NCBI GenBank assembly: GCA_947034895.1
Contig: OX344764.1
Location: 44,745,348-44,809,347 of the forward strand
Direction of reading: 5' to 3'
Source: Rhytidiadelphus loreus
Taxonomy: Eukaryota > Streptophyta > Bryopsida > Hypnales > Hylocomiaceae
Length of the DNA: 64,000 nucleotides
Numbering within the stretch: the first letter of the stretch is position 1; each line of letters begins with the position of its first letter. The notes below the pieces were generated by a model. It saw nothing but the letters and a program-made list of their open reading frames with translations, did no database searches and had not been told where the DNA came from. A program made the translations under genes and the position numbers. Shown here piece after piece: positions 1-11,376 of this stretch.

Positions 1-193
1 TTAGGTGTTGCCAACTCTTTGTGGAACGTTTAGGGTTCCAAGTACCGTCATTGCCCTGCATCGGGAAGTGAAACAGGCACAGAAACAAAACGTGAATGTG
101 CACAATATGTACCGTTGCAATGCCCAGTTACCGGTGGAGCACTGAGGATGCTCTTAGCCGTGCGGTATGTCGCCGGCAGCCTCCTGGTTTCGA

Positions 194-823
194 TCAGGCA
201 ACGCCTTCAGGTGCCTTTTTGTCGAAATAGTTCATCCAGAGACGGATGTCGCCTGCTGATGATGAGTAGCAAGGACGCTCACTCAGTCCACTGCTGGAGG
301 TGTTGGAACGGCTGCTCGGAAGGAGTGGGTAGGATTTCTGTCGTGCAGGTGGCGTTTGTAGGGGACGGGACGAGGCGCTGGCCATCGCTGCCCGCTTGCT
401 GTGAGTGACGCTTTCACTAGACTTGTCTCCTTTGGCGGAGCCGTGACTTCGTCTCTTTTGCACTCGATCTGAGGTCTGGAGAGTTTCTCAGTCCTACTCA
501 ACCCTGGTGAATTCTCCATCTCTGCGTCTTCGATTCTTTTGGGTTCTTTTGAAGTTTTCTTTTTAGTGCCTTTAGAAATGGAAATCATATAGAAGTCGCC
601 GTTTGGGCACTCCTAGGTTAGTGAAGATTGGCACTGAATAAACGTGTCTATTGTGGCGGTATTTTCCTTCTTTCTTCGCCTGACTAATGGAACGCGGTGT
701 ATAGAGTTGCAGTTGGAATTTTATTCGGATGAATAGGTTCCTGAAGATCTCGCAGAAGACGTGAAGCGAATTTTCCTTCATCAATTCTAAATCCCATATG
801 TATGCTTGCGGTTGTGCAGACAT
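194..823 (-). other. possible minus-strand coding region, unresolved
   Basis: Three open frames overlap on the minus strand: 823-572 (starts with a true ATG, MSAQPQAYIWDLELMKEN), 588-283 (Lys/Glu-rich, ISKGTKKKTSKEPKR) and 463-194 (Ser-rich, ending NYFDKKAPEGVA). The area is more GC-rich than the neighbouring intergenic DNA and the first frame reads like protein. I could not find phase-compatible introns that join the three frames. It may be a multi-exon gene, a decayed one, or chance. I do not recognise any domain. Nothing else was seen in 1-193. Confidence 0.22.
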
Positions 824-830
824 CTCTCGG

Positions 831-1485
831 TACGTCCCAGAATGTTCGTGTGAAATGCGCGAAGTGTATCAGATGAAGACTAACTTCATAACAGAAACTA
901 ACGACTTCATGGAGTGTTGACTAAGCAAGACATTAGCTGAAGGTATGTGTTAGAACTCTGAGTGTACCTGAGTATGCATTATCTGACTTACATGTCATCC
1001 TGTTCTGATGCTTCTCATCCTTGGCACTCATTTCCTGAACTTGCACCGCTCATCTTTCGTTGTGAGACCCGCCCTTGCTGAAATGGAATAGTGTTAGAAC
1101 ATCACATCCGTCTAAGTCGCTCAGGTTTCTTCGTGTACTCAAGAAGAATCGTTCGGGAGTCCAGGTCTGAATCTTGTGGTCTAGAAAAGAACGGAAATGG
1201 TCCATAGGGGAGATTTGTGTCAATCTTGAAAGGAAAAATTGTTAATGTTGAAAGGGGATGTGGGGGTGATCAATCTTGTATTTTTGTCAATGGATCTTGT
1301 TCAATTTTTCATATGACACTTTCGAGTTGGTCACCTGTGCTTTGAGAGCATTGAGTATTCAGGATGCCCATAATTCTCCAGCTAGTTTGTAATGTGGAAG
1401 ACGTGGAGGAGATCGACAACCCCGTGTCATTCTTACTTGGTCTAATCCCATGGCGATGTTTTTCAGACACGGAGTGATTTGAAGC
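831..1485. other. intergenic, no feature recognised
   Basis: No coding frame, repeat with visible ends or RNA gene was recognised. Part of this stretch is probably the upstream region of the TIR-type remnant that begins at 1486. Confidence 0.4.
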
Positions 1486-3480
1486 ATGGAACAGGGGAGC
1501 ACTAGCCTGTCGGCGAGCGATTGCAATGGCTATGGGTTAGTAGTAACTGTGATTTGTGATTTCTTGCATCATTGCTCATCTCAAGAAGCAGGACGCATCT
1601 TGAGCTCATCTGATCTTCGTTGCAAATATTGTGATGGTGATTGTTGCAAGTATAGTCTTCAACATCGATTTATTGGTTGGGAATTTCATTTGAGTGGACA
1701 GGAATAAAAGGCATAACCGAACAAAGGTGTTTCTGAGCCACAGTGGTGCCCAGAAAAGGTTTGTGGAACAGTTGTTTGTGGACTTGGAGAAATGTGACCA
1801 TCGTCCATTATTTGACAAGCATCAGGATTGCGTGTTGAGCAGGTCTTCTTATGCTTGTCAAAAAATGGATGACGGTCATATCTCTCCAAGGCTTATCGGT
1901 GCTATGAGAGAAATTCTTCACTTCCAAATGGCCCATGTTGGAGTTGGTGGCAATGACAAGTGTTAGAAAGAGGAAGTTGAACTTCACAATATTGTTGATG
2001 CCTTGCAAGTGTTTTGACCCAATCAATGACTTGAAGTACGACTTTCAATTGGGAGAAGTGAAATATCAAGACAACACAATTGAAGTGATTTGTAAGTTGA
2101 TTCAAGAAAGGTGATGACATTGGTTATCATTATCACCTCCTAGCGTTGCAAACCTTGGGTGAGTAGTTGGATGGTGGTCGCTCTTGCATGAAATCAACTT
2201 TTTGAATCCTTTTGGGGAACCCTAATATCTTGTCTTTTCCATTTTGAGAAGAAGCTTTGATGCATCAAATCCTCAAGATCATCTTCTCTTCATGGATGCA
2301 ACCTTGTGTGCACCTTACATCAATCAATATTCTTTGAATTTAACACTCCAATGGTAGAATGTTTTTGAATGGTTTGGTATGGTACATGGAATACTTGTGA
2401 AAAGTGCAAAAGAATGGATGAGTATTCTTTGATCTTGTGTATGGTTGTCAATCTTTATTTCATTGATGAGTTGTGGTGCTATGTAAGAGTTATAATATCT
2501 ATGATAGATTTGAATTTGAGATATTTTTGAGACTATTGTAACTCCTCCAAAGAAGTGTTTGAAAATCCATTCCATTTGAATTTGATGTCCTATGTGCCAA
2601 TTCTATATGAAATTAAGCTAATATAATGAGTATGTTTATTTTAGTATTTTTTAATAGGATGAAGATTTTGAGTGATATGTTGCTTTCTTGACAATTTTTG
2701 TTTCTTTTCATTTATTTGCAGTTGGAAAACATAAAGATGAAGTTTGTATTGGAGAATATTGATGATGGGCTCAACAAAATTGCCATAATTGATAGCATGT
2801 GGCTTGAGTTTGCAAAATTGGAGACAAAAGGTGGCAAAGAAGATGGATGTTCAATTGCGATTAGTACAATGTACTTGAAGAAGTCAATGTGACAAATGGT
2901 GGTTGTTTGGTAAGAGTAAGGTGGATGTTTTCTTAGATAAGGAATTTATGATAGTAGAGGATGTAACTTTTCTTTGTTTCCCTAGTGTGATGGTTTGGAA
3001 GCTTAGGTCAAACTTTGCAAGTCTACATGAATTAGATCTAAGAGGCTTGAAATACTTCAAGAGCTTGGAATTGGAATGCAATTTGTCCTTGACGGATTAG
3101 ATTCTTTATTGAAACTAGGCTTTCTATTATATGGTGGTTGAATAACCCAACATATTCATCTTGCATTGACAAAATCAACTATTTGACAAATCTCTAAATG
3201 TTGATTTGTATGAGTATAGTCAGTTATCCAATTTGAGAAACCTCATTTTATTACAAGTAGCTTGTTTTTTTTTCCAATGACTCAGGGGTTACCATCGTTG
3301 GCTTTAGCTCGAAGTGCACCAACTTATAGATTTTGGGATTTGAGTTGGTGTTGGGAATTGTAGAGTTTCTTGGTGTGGATGATTTAGTTGCATTGCAATT
3401 ACTTGCTCTACTAGATCTCACAAATGCATGGATGATGTGATTGTTAGATGTGACCAATGATAGAGTGGTGTTGAATGCCT
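1486..3480 (+). pseudogene. decayed TIR-LRR resistance-type gene
   Basis: A first exon, 1486-1535 (ATG, MEQGSTSLSASDCNGYG), ends at a GT donor in phase 2. It joins in phase to an exon at 1702 that encodes the start of a TIR domain (KVFLSHSGAQKRFVEQLFVD, then FDKHQD). That frame stops at 1966. The end of a TIR-like domain continues in another frame at 1971-2107 (DPINDLKYDFQLGEVKY), so part of the domain is lost and the frame broken. No NB-ARC motifs (P-loop, GLPL, MHD) are visible. From about 2719 and up to about 3460 come LRR-like fragments in several frames, such as LHELDLRGLKYFKSLEL (3000-3080) and LSNLRNLILL (3220-3255), interrupted by stops. The opening of this part (LENIKMKFVLENIDDG) resembles the opening of the LRR exon at 59478. 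TIR-NB-LRR proteins are intracellular immune receptors in plants; this copy cannot encode one. Confidence 0.62.
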
Positions 3481-4604
3481 AACTTTTTGAAGAAATGTAA
3501 GCATGTTGGCCTTCCTTTTGTTTGGTCTCAGGATAGTGAAATTTCTCTAATCGCCTTTGTTGGTTGGTGTGACCTCATCTCGGGTGTAATTTAAGGCTTC
3601 AAAGGAAAATGATAGTGTTTAGCATGAGGATTCTTGTGTGACCTGGTGCTGCAGTAGTCTTGGAATGGATTGAAAAATGAGATTCTTTTCTTGTGGAAGT
3701 TACTACAAGGTGAAATTTAGAAACTTTACAAAGTTAAGGAGTATCAAACTTCATTGATAAACTTCCTTATCTCTTGAAAGTGTCATAGAATCAACTTTCC
3801 CTCTATTTGGACTCAATTTACAAAAAAAATTATGAGTCTACTCATATATATACTCTATAACATTGGCCTAGGTAGCTCATACCTTATACATCTACAAATG
3901 AATATTCTTATTAGTGCCAAACCAAACCCTGTTCAATTGTCAATCTCAGTGGTTTAGACACGGGTTTAGATCTCTACCTCGAGTCTATACATAAGATTGA
4001 AAGACTAAATTGGAAACAAAGTATATTTTGATCAACAATCAATGAAATAGCTAGTAAAGCAATAAAACAGAAGAAGATTACCCAACTCAAACGCTGCAAG
4101 AAAATTATGAGAGGATGGCAAGATTGATGTCCCTCAACTTAACAAGTATTAATGTTTCCACTGTAGATTACATGAACTCGTGAAGACATCAAGCTTGAGA
4201 TCAAATTCAGACCAACGTCATATGCAAATTCGGGTGAAAAATCAACTTTCAATTAATCACAATACCTTACAAAACTAGTTTCCAATCCATGTCAAAGAAG
4301 TAGCATGAAACCTTGCTATATGTATTGTCAACTGATACTATTTGTGAGTCATGTAAGAGCCAAGACTTCAAGCTCATTCTTGTTCCTTGAACTCGTGTTT
4401 CACTGAAGTAACGAAGTGCAATGTAGCAAGAATTATTTTGGTAGCAATCAAGGGGAAGGATTTCGTATTATCTCAAACTTGTTGCTTCGATATGTGCCAA
4501 CTAAAGCAACGACCCATAGTGACGACCAAGTAATTGATAATCAGTATGCAATGCAACTCCTTCACTGCCCAAACAAGATGATGCTAAATTGAAATAGAAG
4601 CAAA
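3481..4604. other. intergenic, AT-rich, nothing recognised
   Basis: No open frame with protein-like content and no repeat with recognisable ends was found. Short frames here are chance. Confidence 0.4.
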
Positions 4605-4755
4605 TTAACCTTTAAAGGATATTGAGGTTGAAAAGTGGCTGATGGATGATTTGACTTGTTCATTGTAGAAATAAAGAATGCACCTATTGGTCCAATAATC
4701 CAAGCATTTGGGTGTTTACCTTGGTCATGGGGATTTGTGTCCTTTCAATATACCA
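4605..4755 (+). repeat. short TTAA-type miniature element (family D copy 1)
   Basis: It begins TTAACCTTTAAAGGAT and contains the family D core words GATGGATGA, TGTAGAAATAAAGAATGCAC and CTATTGGTCC, followed by CCTTGGTCATGGGG. The right end (CCTTTCAATA) has diverged, and no closing TTAA is seen. The same core occurs at 5289, 8815, 42117 (twice), 43100 and 45520. Confidence 0.55.
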
Positions 4756-5288
4756 AAGAAAGAATATTGCCAAGATAGTTATCTGGTGTCTACTTGGTGT
4801 AAACATAGGCAAAGTCTTGCCAAAAGCTTCTCAAATGACCACTACTATTAACTAAAAAAACACCCATAATATATAACATTGTATAATCAACCAATGGTCC
4901 TCCACATGTTGGGAAGCTATTATGATTTGCTAGATACCATTTGAAAGGCAGTTTTTCTTTTTTCTAGCAAAATTTTGCTAGCCTTGGTGTCTTTGAAAGC
5001 ATATCATTAAATAGAATTTGGAGGGATGATAGTGTATTAGTTCTTTTTTTTGTCAAAGTTGCCAAAATTTTGCTAGAAATAAAACACTATTTGGAGGGAC
5101 TTATTAGTTAATTCAAAGATTGAGTTTGGTTGAGGAGCCATATAAGACAATTTTGTTCATTGTAAATGTTTCCTTTTTAAGGATGCAAAAGGGACCGGTC
5201 TTGCATTATTAGTAAACAATGTTATGATTGTAATAGCAAGGGCAAAATATCCAATTGATTTAGCCATTGTCAAATGAAGTCGAGATAC

Positions 5289-5434
5289 ATAACCCTAAAA
5301 GGATGATACCAAAGTAGTCTTCCTAATATTATTCAATTTGGGGACCAATAGGTGCATTGGCTTCATTTCTACATTGGTTTGGAAAGTCATCATCCATTGG
5401 TCACTTTTGGGCCTCAACATCTTTATAGGGTTAA
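5289..5434 (-). repeat. short TTAA-type miniature element (family D copy 3)
   Basis: Inverted copy of the family D core (ATAGGTGCATTGG, CATTTCTACATTGG, AGTCATCATCCATTGG). It ends ATAGGG-TTAA at 5431-5434. Directly after the shared TTAA comes CCCCTAAAATCC, which looks like the terminus of another element. It lies about 440 bp upstream of the LFR start codon. Confidence 0.6.
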
Positions 5435-5869
5435 CCCCTAAAATCCTAAAATCATGTTGATCCCTTGGGGAGAAAATGGAGTTAGGGAAAGTGCCTACAA
5501 ACTCAATTTTTGTCACAAGTTTTTTAACCTTTTTCTAGAGAAGTGGAACTCTGAGAGGATCGCGTTTACAAATAAGCTTCAGAAGTTAGATCCATTTTGT
5601 GCAATAACAGCCGCTTTAACATCCATTCTGACGGCGAATATTGAATTTTTCATTCATCCATCACTGATACTCATTCTGGCGGGAGAAACTGGTTGTGTCT
5701 GCTCTGTTCTGGGCAAAGTCTTTTGGTGTTGCAGAAACTGGCTGGCTATGGCGACTAGGGTTTGAAGTCGAGTTCTGGGGAAGTATTCGGTGTGCAGTGT
5801 ATTTTTCTCTCAGTTTCCCCCTTTTTCATTTTGAACTTTGTATTCAGTGGTGCTGGGTCGCGATTGGCA

Positions 5870-7261
5870 ATGGCGGGGCCAGCAGGCGCGGGGGGTGGGA
5901 GCGGGCAGAAGCGGGGGCGGCCTGGAGCGGCCAACGCTGGCACTAATTCTAACACTGTGGTGCAATTTGAGAATCCGAGTGCTGGAGCGGTGCATCAGCC
6001 TTCGCCTGGGCCCAACCTCGGTCCCGCACTTCAAGTAATCCCCAATTTTGCCGACCAGCATACCAAGAGGATTGTTATGGCGCTTCAGAGCGGATTAAAG
6101 GGAGAGCTCGCGTGGGCAATCAATGCGTTGACGCTGTTGAGTTTCAAGGAGAAGGACGACACGCGAAAGGATGCGACGCCGCTGGCGAAAGTCTCGGGGT
6201 TGCTTGATTCGCTTCTGCATGTGATCAATGAGTGGCGGGATATAGCTCAAGAACGGGTATTTGCGAAGTTGTCCAGGCCTCGCTTGCTAGGAGCTGATCA
6301 ACCGTACACGGGGTTTGGCCTTGAGTATGAAATAGTCACTCCTGATGATGCATTGGTGCATATCAGGGGAGCGGCAGAGAAGAATTCTGAAGGGGAGGAG
6401 GTGGAGGAAGCGAAAGAGGGGTGGTGCTGGGACGAGGAAGGGCTTTTTAATCTTGATGAAATTGGTCGGAATGAAAAACAGATATGTGCAGTGGCGGTTT
6501 CGAATGTGCTGCGCAACTTGTCGTTTATGCCTGAGAATGAAGCGGCGATGGCACAGCACCGCCAGTGTTTAGAAACTTTGATTACAGTCTTGGAAGATCA
6601 CGAGATGGAGGACGAGGAGTTGGTGACGAATTCGGTGGAGACGCTCTTAAACTTAGCACCTTTTTTGTGTTTCAAGAATTTTATGATCAATGGGAGTAGC
6701 AAAGGAAGCAATTCGGGGAGCACGATGTCGGAGAAGAGAGTGGTTGATGCTATTCTGATGATGTTGTTCTCTCCTGTAGTTCCCTGGCATTGCTCCGCAG
6801 CCGAGCTTCTTGGACGGCTCGTTGTAAATCCTGACAACGAACCTTTTCTCTTGCCTTCGGTCTCCCAGATCTTTCCTCGTTTGGTAGAGCTTTTAAGTGC
6901 TGATGCCTCCGGTGATGCTGTGGCCGCATCTGTGGCAGCATTACACAACTTTGCTGAGATCAACACCGACTGCCGGTTGCGTCTCGCGAGCGAGCGTTGG
7001 GCTGTGGGAAGACTGCTGAGAGTGGTAAGTTCAGGGAGAGACCACCCGCAGGAAATTTGTCGAAAGGCAGCCCTAACCCTGGAGAGCTTGGCGTCTGAGC
7101 CTCAGAATAGAGCCGTAATGTTCTCCTTCGAGAGCCAAATAGCTGAGCTGGCCGTTGTGGACCTGCGAATGTCGGATGTTTTTGCCCGCATTCTTTGGGA
7201 GCTCAGTTCAGGTATCAGCTCCAAGATGGGATCCCTTCGAGGAGTTTGGGGCTCCTCGTAA
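5870..7261 (+). CDS. LFR: LFR-type ARM-repeat subunit of plant SWI/SNF complexes
   Basis: This is a plant armadillo-repeat nuclear protein, orthologous by memory to Arabidopsis LEAF AND FLOWER RELATED, a subunit of SWI/SNF chromatin remodelling complexes. The protein has 463 residues, close to the family length (about 460). The frame is open upstream to about 5762, but the first in-frame ATG is at 5870, giving MAGPAGAGGGSGQKRGRPG; residues 14-18 (KRGRP) look like an AT-hook or nuclear signal. The conserved core follows: RIVMALQSGLKGELAWA, LTLLSFKEKDD, ASNVLRNLSFMPENE-type (here SNVLRNLSFMPENEAAMAQH), ELVTNSVETLLNLA, AAELLGRLVVNPDNEPF, DCRLRLASERWAV, RKAALTLESLASEPQNR and the C-terminal RILWEL with RGVWG. 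The gene is intronless across the coding region. No break or missing block was seen. Assignment to the family is confident; complex membership is family knowledge. Confidence 0.93.
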   Translation: MAGPAGAGGGSGQKRGRPGAANAGTNSNTVVQFENPSAGAVHQPSPGPNLGPALQVIPNFADQHTKRIVMALQSGLKGELAWAINALTLLSFKEKDDTRKDATPLAKVSGLLDSLLHVINEWRDIAQERVFAKLSRPRLLGADQPYTGFGLEYEIVTPDDALVHIRGAAEKNSEGEEVEEAKEGWCWDEEGLFNLDEIGRNEKQICAVAVSNVLRNLSFMPENEAAMAQHRQCLETLITVLEDHEMEDEELVTNSVETLLNLAPFLCFKNFMINGSSKGSNSGSTMSEKRVVDAILMMLFSPVVPWHCSAAELLGRLVVNPDNEPFLLPSVSQIFPRLVELLSADASGDAVAASVAALHNFAEINTDCRLRLASERWAVGRLLRVVSSGRDHPQEICRKAALTLESLASEPQNRAVMFSFESQIAELAVVDLRMSDVFARILWELSSGISSKMGSLRGVWGSS

Positions 7262-8814
7262 CGCTCATATCGTTTGTAGCTCCTGCGGCTACACGTTGCG
7301 GATAATGTGCAGATATGCTATTTGAATGACGCTACAGCTTTCGATACACGCTGCCGAGTGCATTCATCATTGTAGGAAGACCTTCGAGAATTCATTGACA
7401 ATTCAAAGTCTTCCTTCTCCAACAGGTGTCTGCACTACAGGTGGCACCGTCCTTGACATGCCCGACATCTGACTTTCAAGAGAATCAATATTCTCCTTTT
7501 TCAAGTGTGCTCATCTCTGAGTTAGCTGGAATCAGATTACTACTTATCGGATATATTGGACGGATCGTCATATTACGAACTGTTGATTCAAGCTGGGTTT
7601 CCCTTATGGGTTGGGTACGTTCTGAGTGCTTCAGAACCTTTCAACGGCAACGTCTTAGTGCTATTTGCAAGAAGGTATTAATCATTGGTGCTTTCTCTTA
7701 CCCAGCTGAAGACCTTTTTCAATCTGTGCACAGTATTAACTGATTTGTACTCATAGTCTTAATCCTATTATTATTATAATTCATATTTACCTGGCTTATA
7801 TTTTTTTTTATCGGTGAAACAGTATATGAGTTGCCATTCACACTGGTAAAAATTTCTCAATAGGTACTCTTGGAATTAGCGAATTCAATCATTGATAATC
7901 TGAGATGTGCGTGCAGGTGGAGGGAATGGTCGAACTGGTTTATTGAAACCCTAGTTGAAGCTGTGTGCAAGTGGCAGGACTGTCCTCACCGATCGCGTTA
8001 AAATGTTGCTGGCGACTTCACTAACAGGCATGGATAACGAACATTGAGTTCTCTCTAACATCGTGCTATACTTGGGTTGCGCATTTGGAAATTCCACGTG
8101 TCGAACCATCCTGGCGAGCATATAGATCCTTGAGTGCTGCCATCCTAAGCGTTGTATCTCAACTGTAAGGATATCATGTGGGAAATCAACGCGGGTACTT
8201 TGAATCACAGGGAAGTACGAGATTAGTAATTCTCTTCTGAAACCTCAATCGTCACCTTGAGGACAAATGTTAAAACATGCTTGCTCAGACGTCTTTTCCT
8301 GCTGTCCCTCATATCTCGCTCATCCAATCTCTCCCACTGTTTTTTCCGAAGATATATTCTTTCCAATGATATCTCGACTGGGTGTTAATAACTTCTAACT
8401 TAGCGGACCATGAAGGGATTTCGTTCGTGCAGGGGGGGAGGATGCTGATGTTCGCGCTTATAGGGGAAAAGGCAACGCCATCTATCAACAGGAGAAATCC
8501 ACTGGGTTACTTGCTCCACCACCTACGTGAGTACACATCGCCACTCCCAATCGAGGCATTGGTTTTACCCTCGAAAATCATCTGGAAATGAATTGCAATA
8601 CAATATAATGTGTGCGCCTTCACGAAAATTGTGTCTTCCAGGCTCGAATTGGAATGATTTTCTTGGGGGTGGAGATACCCGTGAAACTCTTCGTCCTGAG
8701 TAGGTTGCTGTTGAAATGTTTTCTCTTCATTGTTGATTAGAAACCATTGCTTGGCAAGATGAACTTCGTGAATCCATTGTTGAACAGTTGAATCATGGTT
8801 CTTTTGCAAGCTAT
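7262..8814. other. 3' flank of LFR and intergenic DNA
   Basis: The first few hundred bases are probably LFR 3' UTR, moderately GC-rich. Open frames here (for example 7426-7743 and 8208-7951) show no domain, no splice partner and no repeat support. Nothing else was recognised. Confidence 0.4.
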
Positions 8815-8935
8815 TTAACCTATCACCAAGGTACTTGGCCAAAAATGATGTGGTTTTTGGACCTATGGGTGCATTTCTACAATAATCTTGAAAGTCATTC
8901 ATCACTTTTTGGCTGTGATTGTCCTTTGAGGTTAA
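8815..8935 (-). repeat. short TTAA-type miniature element (family D copy 4)
   Basis: Bounded by TTAA at 8815-8818 and 8932-8935. The inside carries the inverted family D words ATGGGTGCATTTCTACAATA and AAAGTCATTCATCACTTTTT. Directly after the right TTAA comes CCCCTAAGTGCTCC, which again looks like an abutting terminus. Confidence 0.6.
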
Positions 8936-10305
8936 CCCCTAAGTGCTCCAGGGGACCAAAATTTGTTGAGAAATTTGTGCTTTCTTCCTAGTTTATGTGG
9001 TAAAATTTTTAGATCAATCCAAGATGTATTGATTTTTGGGAAGCCATTCAAAGTTCACATGTTCAATTTGAGTTCACCAAACTGCATTTTGATGGCTGCA
9101 ACTTTGGGGGCTTGTATCTCCTTTATCCAATGTTCATTTTCATTAAAAATTTGTTGGGTTATGTTCTTCTTGAAGTCTAGTAATTGTGGTAAATTTTCAT
9201 TGCAATCCAAGTTGTTTTGAATGTTTCAAAGCCAATCAAAGTTCAAAATTTGAACATTTGGGGATTATAGTGAATTTTGGTGGCTTGTTTCTTCTTCATA
9301 CATTGTTTGTTTCCAATAATTTTTTGGGGAAAGTTGCAGATACTAGTCTAGTCTAGTTTGTGTGGTTAAAATTTCATATCAATTCAAAAAGGTAGGTGAT
9401 TGAGAAGCATTTTAATAGGAGGTTCAACCTTAGATGTGTTTTTTGCAACTTTTTTTGCTAGTTTTTTGACATTTCAAAGCCATTTTGTAGTTACAATGAG
9501 TCTATTGAATGATATTTTCTTTCACTGATATGCTTGTATGTTGGTTTTGAACTACTTAATAGTTTAAAGTTTTTCATTTGAATAGGTTTAGAAATCGAAT
9601 CACTCCCAAATGAGTTGCTAGGAAAATTTCAGCATCTTTTTTCAATACTAGAACATTATAATCTTGTAATTTATATGGCCAAATGATTCCAAATTTGATT
9701 CATGTCATTTACAACATATACACTACAAGATTGTACAATTGAGATTTCTACATCTCAATGACATTTAGACCTATAGTACTTTAAAAGCAATGATGTTTTA
9801 AAATAAAATAAAAACTTAGGTTCACTTTGAAAAGATGGATTCATGACTTTTTTTTTGAAGTTCAAAGCTTTTCTTTAAGTATGCTTCCATTTTGCAAGTG
9901 TTCAAAAATTCCAAAAAAATTGTGAAAATTTGTTGTATTTTAGGGTTTGCAATGTTAACTACCAATTTGTGTATTTTAGAAGATTGTTTGTCCAATGTAT
10001 TATTCAAAAGAGCCCTAAAAATGCATTCATCTCCATATGATAACTATGTGTGATATGTGGAAGGCTCCAAATTGACAAATTTGTTTTCCTATGTATTTGA
10101 TTTGAGACAAGTTACAACCTTGTCAGGTCTAATAAGCCACTTTTGCCTAAAACTTCAAAATAAAAATATTATGTCTTCATGTTTACTTTCAAATTTACTT
10201 GAAGGAACTTTTGAAACCCTAGTTAGATTGGACAAAGACTCTAGAGGTCCTACATTTAATATTTAAAGGCAAAAAAAAATACCAAGTTTTTTTTCAAAGA
10301 AAGGC
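8936..10305. other. AT-rich intergenic DNA, nothing recognised
   Basis: Low-complexity sequence with several loosely repeated phrases such as 'aaagttcaaaatttg'. No gene or repeat with clear ends was seen. Confidence 0.4.
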
Positions 10306-10374
10306 ATATTGAAGCTAGGACCTTCCAAACCCTTATCATATCTGCATATATCTTGGGGGTCCTAGCTTCAATAT
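10306..10374. repeat. perfect 17-bp inverted repeat (hairpin)
   Basis: ATATTGAAGCTAGGACC at 10306-10322 is perfectly complementary to GGTCCTAGCTTCAATAT at 10358-10374, with a 35-base loop. No target duplication was recognised. It could be a small foldback element or a hairpin transcript. Confidence 0.6.
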
Positions 10375-10639
10375 ACAAAAACCAAAAATATAAATTAAAA
10401 AATTTCTAAGAAAAAAGATGGAATTAGAAACTATGACCTTGTAGACCTAGTCAAATTTAGCTAGGGGTTGGTCTTAGGATTTAGGGTATATAAGTTTGTG
10501 AAGCTATAAATTTTTTGACAATTTTCATTTCCATTCAATAAATATGAATATAGTATTTCAAAGATAAAATTAAAGGGAAGCCAATATTGTAATTATCGAA
10601 CACTCAAATTCAATGGTATATAATAAAAACACACATTAT

Positions 10640-10830
10640 TAGAAAAAAAATATAATCTATGAGCAAAAAAATTCAAATTTTGAAATTCTTTTTTGTTGCT
10701 CTTCTCCTATTTTGAGTTTATTTGGGCATAACTTTTGTTCCCAAGCACCAATTGAAAAAAATAATACTCCTATAAATGTTAGCAAAGATACTCTCAACAT
10801 AGGCAACTTCTCCATTAATGCAATTTGCAA
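10640..10830 (+). repeat. truncated copy of family A element
   Basis: The run TATAATCTATGAG, then TTGAGTTTATTTGGGCATAA and CTTTTGTTCCCAAGCACCAAT, matches the right half of the family A element at 14354-15299 and of the copy at 23835-24741. No terminal repeats are present. Confidence 0.5.
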
Positions 10831-11376
10831 TATATAGATCAACCCCAGGCCATTGTTTTAGCTTGTTGTGATACATGTGACCTTTCCCAACTACCAATTG
10901 TAATTTTTTTTTAAATTATCCAAACCATCATTAATTAAGGCCATTTTCATTTTTACATTTTAAAAAAACAAACACTTTGTAAACTTCTAAAAAATTTACC
11001 TTCTTCATAAATGCCATGACATCCTAATATGAGTTGGGACCACCTCTTCTATTCTATCAATCACATTGCCAATGGAAACACTAAAAAGCAACTCCTTTGT
11101 GGTGTCTTCCTCATCTCTAATAATATCAATGATATTGGTGCCATATAAAATCACCTCTTGAGTTAACTATGTGCACTTTGATTTCCTCTTCATGTCCCTT
11201 TGCATACCTATTTGTAGTTGAGAGTCTAAATCCACTATGGAAGAAGCCGGAACCAATGGATTTCCATCGATGTTCTTCTTGCCTTTCACTTTTTCTTTTG
11301 CCTTTACCTTTTTCTTTTGAATTGCCTTCAACTTCCTCTCTTCTACTTTTAGCTATTCCCTTCTCTTGATATTCCT

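Noticed and set aside
5762..5869. 36-residue N-terminal extension of LFR
   Set aside because: It has no ATG start (the frame opens with TTG) and no family resemblance. The ATG at 5870 gives the usual length and N terminus.
5838..7000. Several long frames on both strands across LFR
   Set aside because: They are shadows of the GC-rich LFR coding frame.
8507..8905. 132-residue minus-strand frame
   Set aside because: Its start lies in a family D element, the composition is not protein-like and no splice partner or domain was found.
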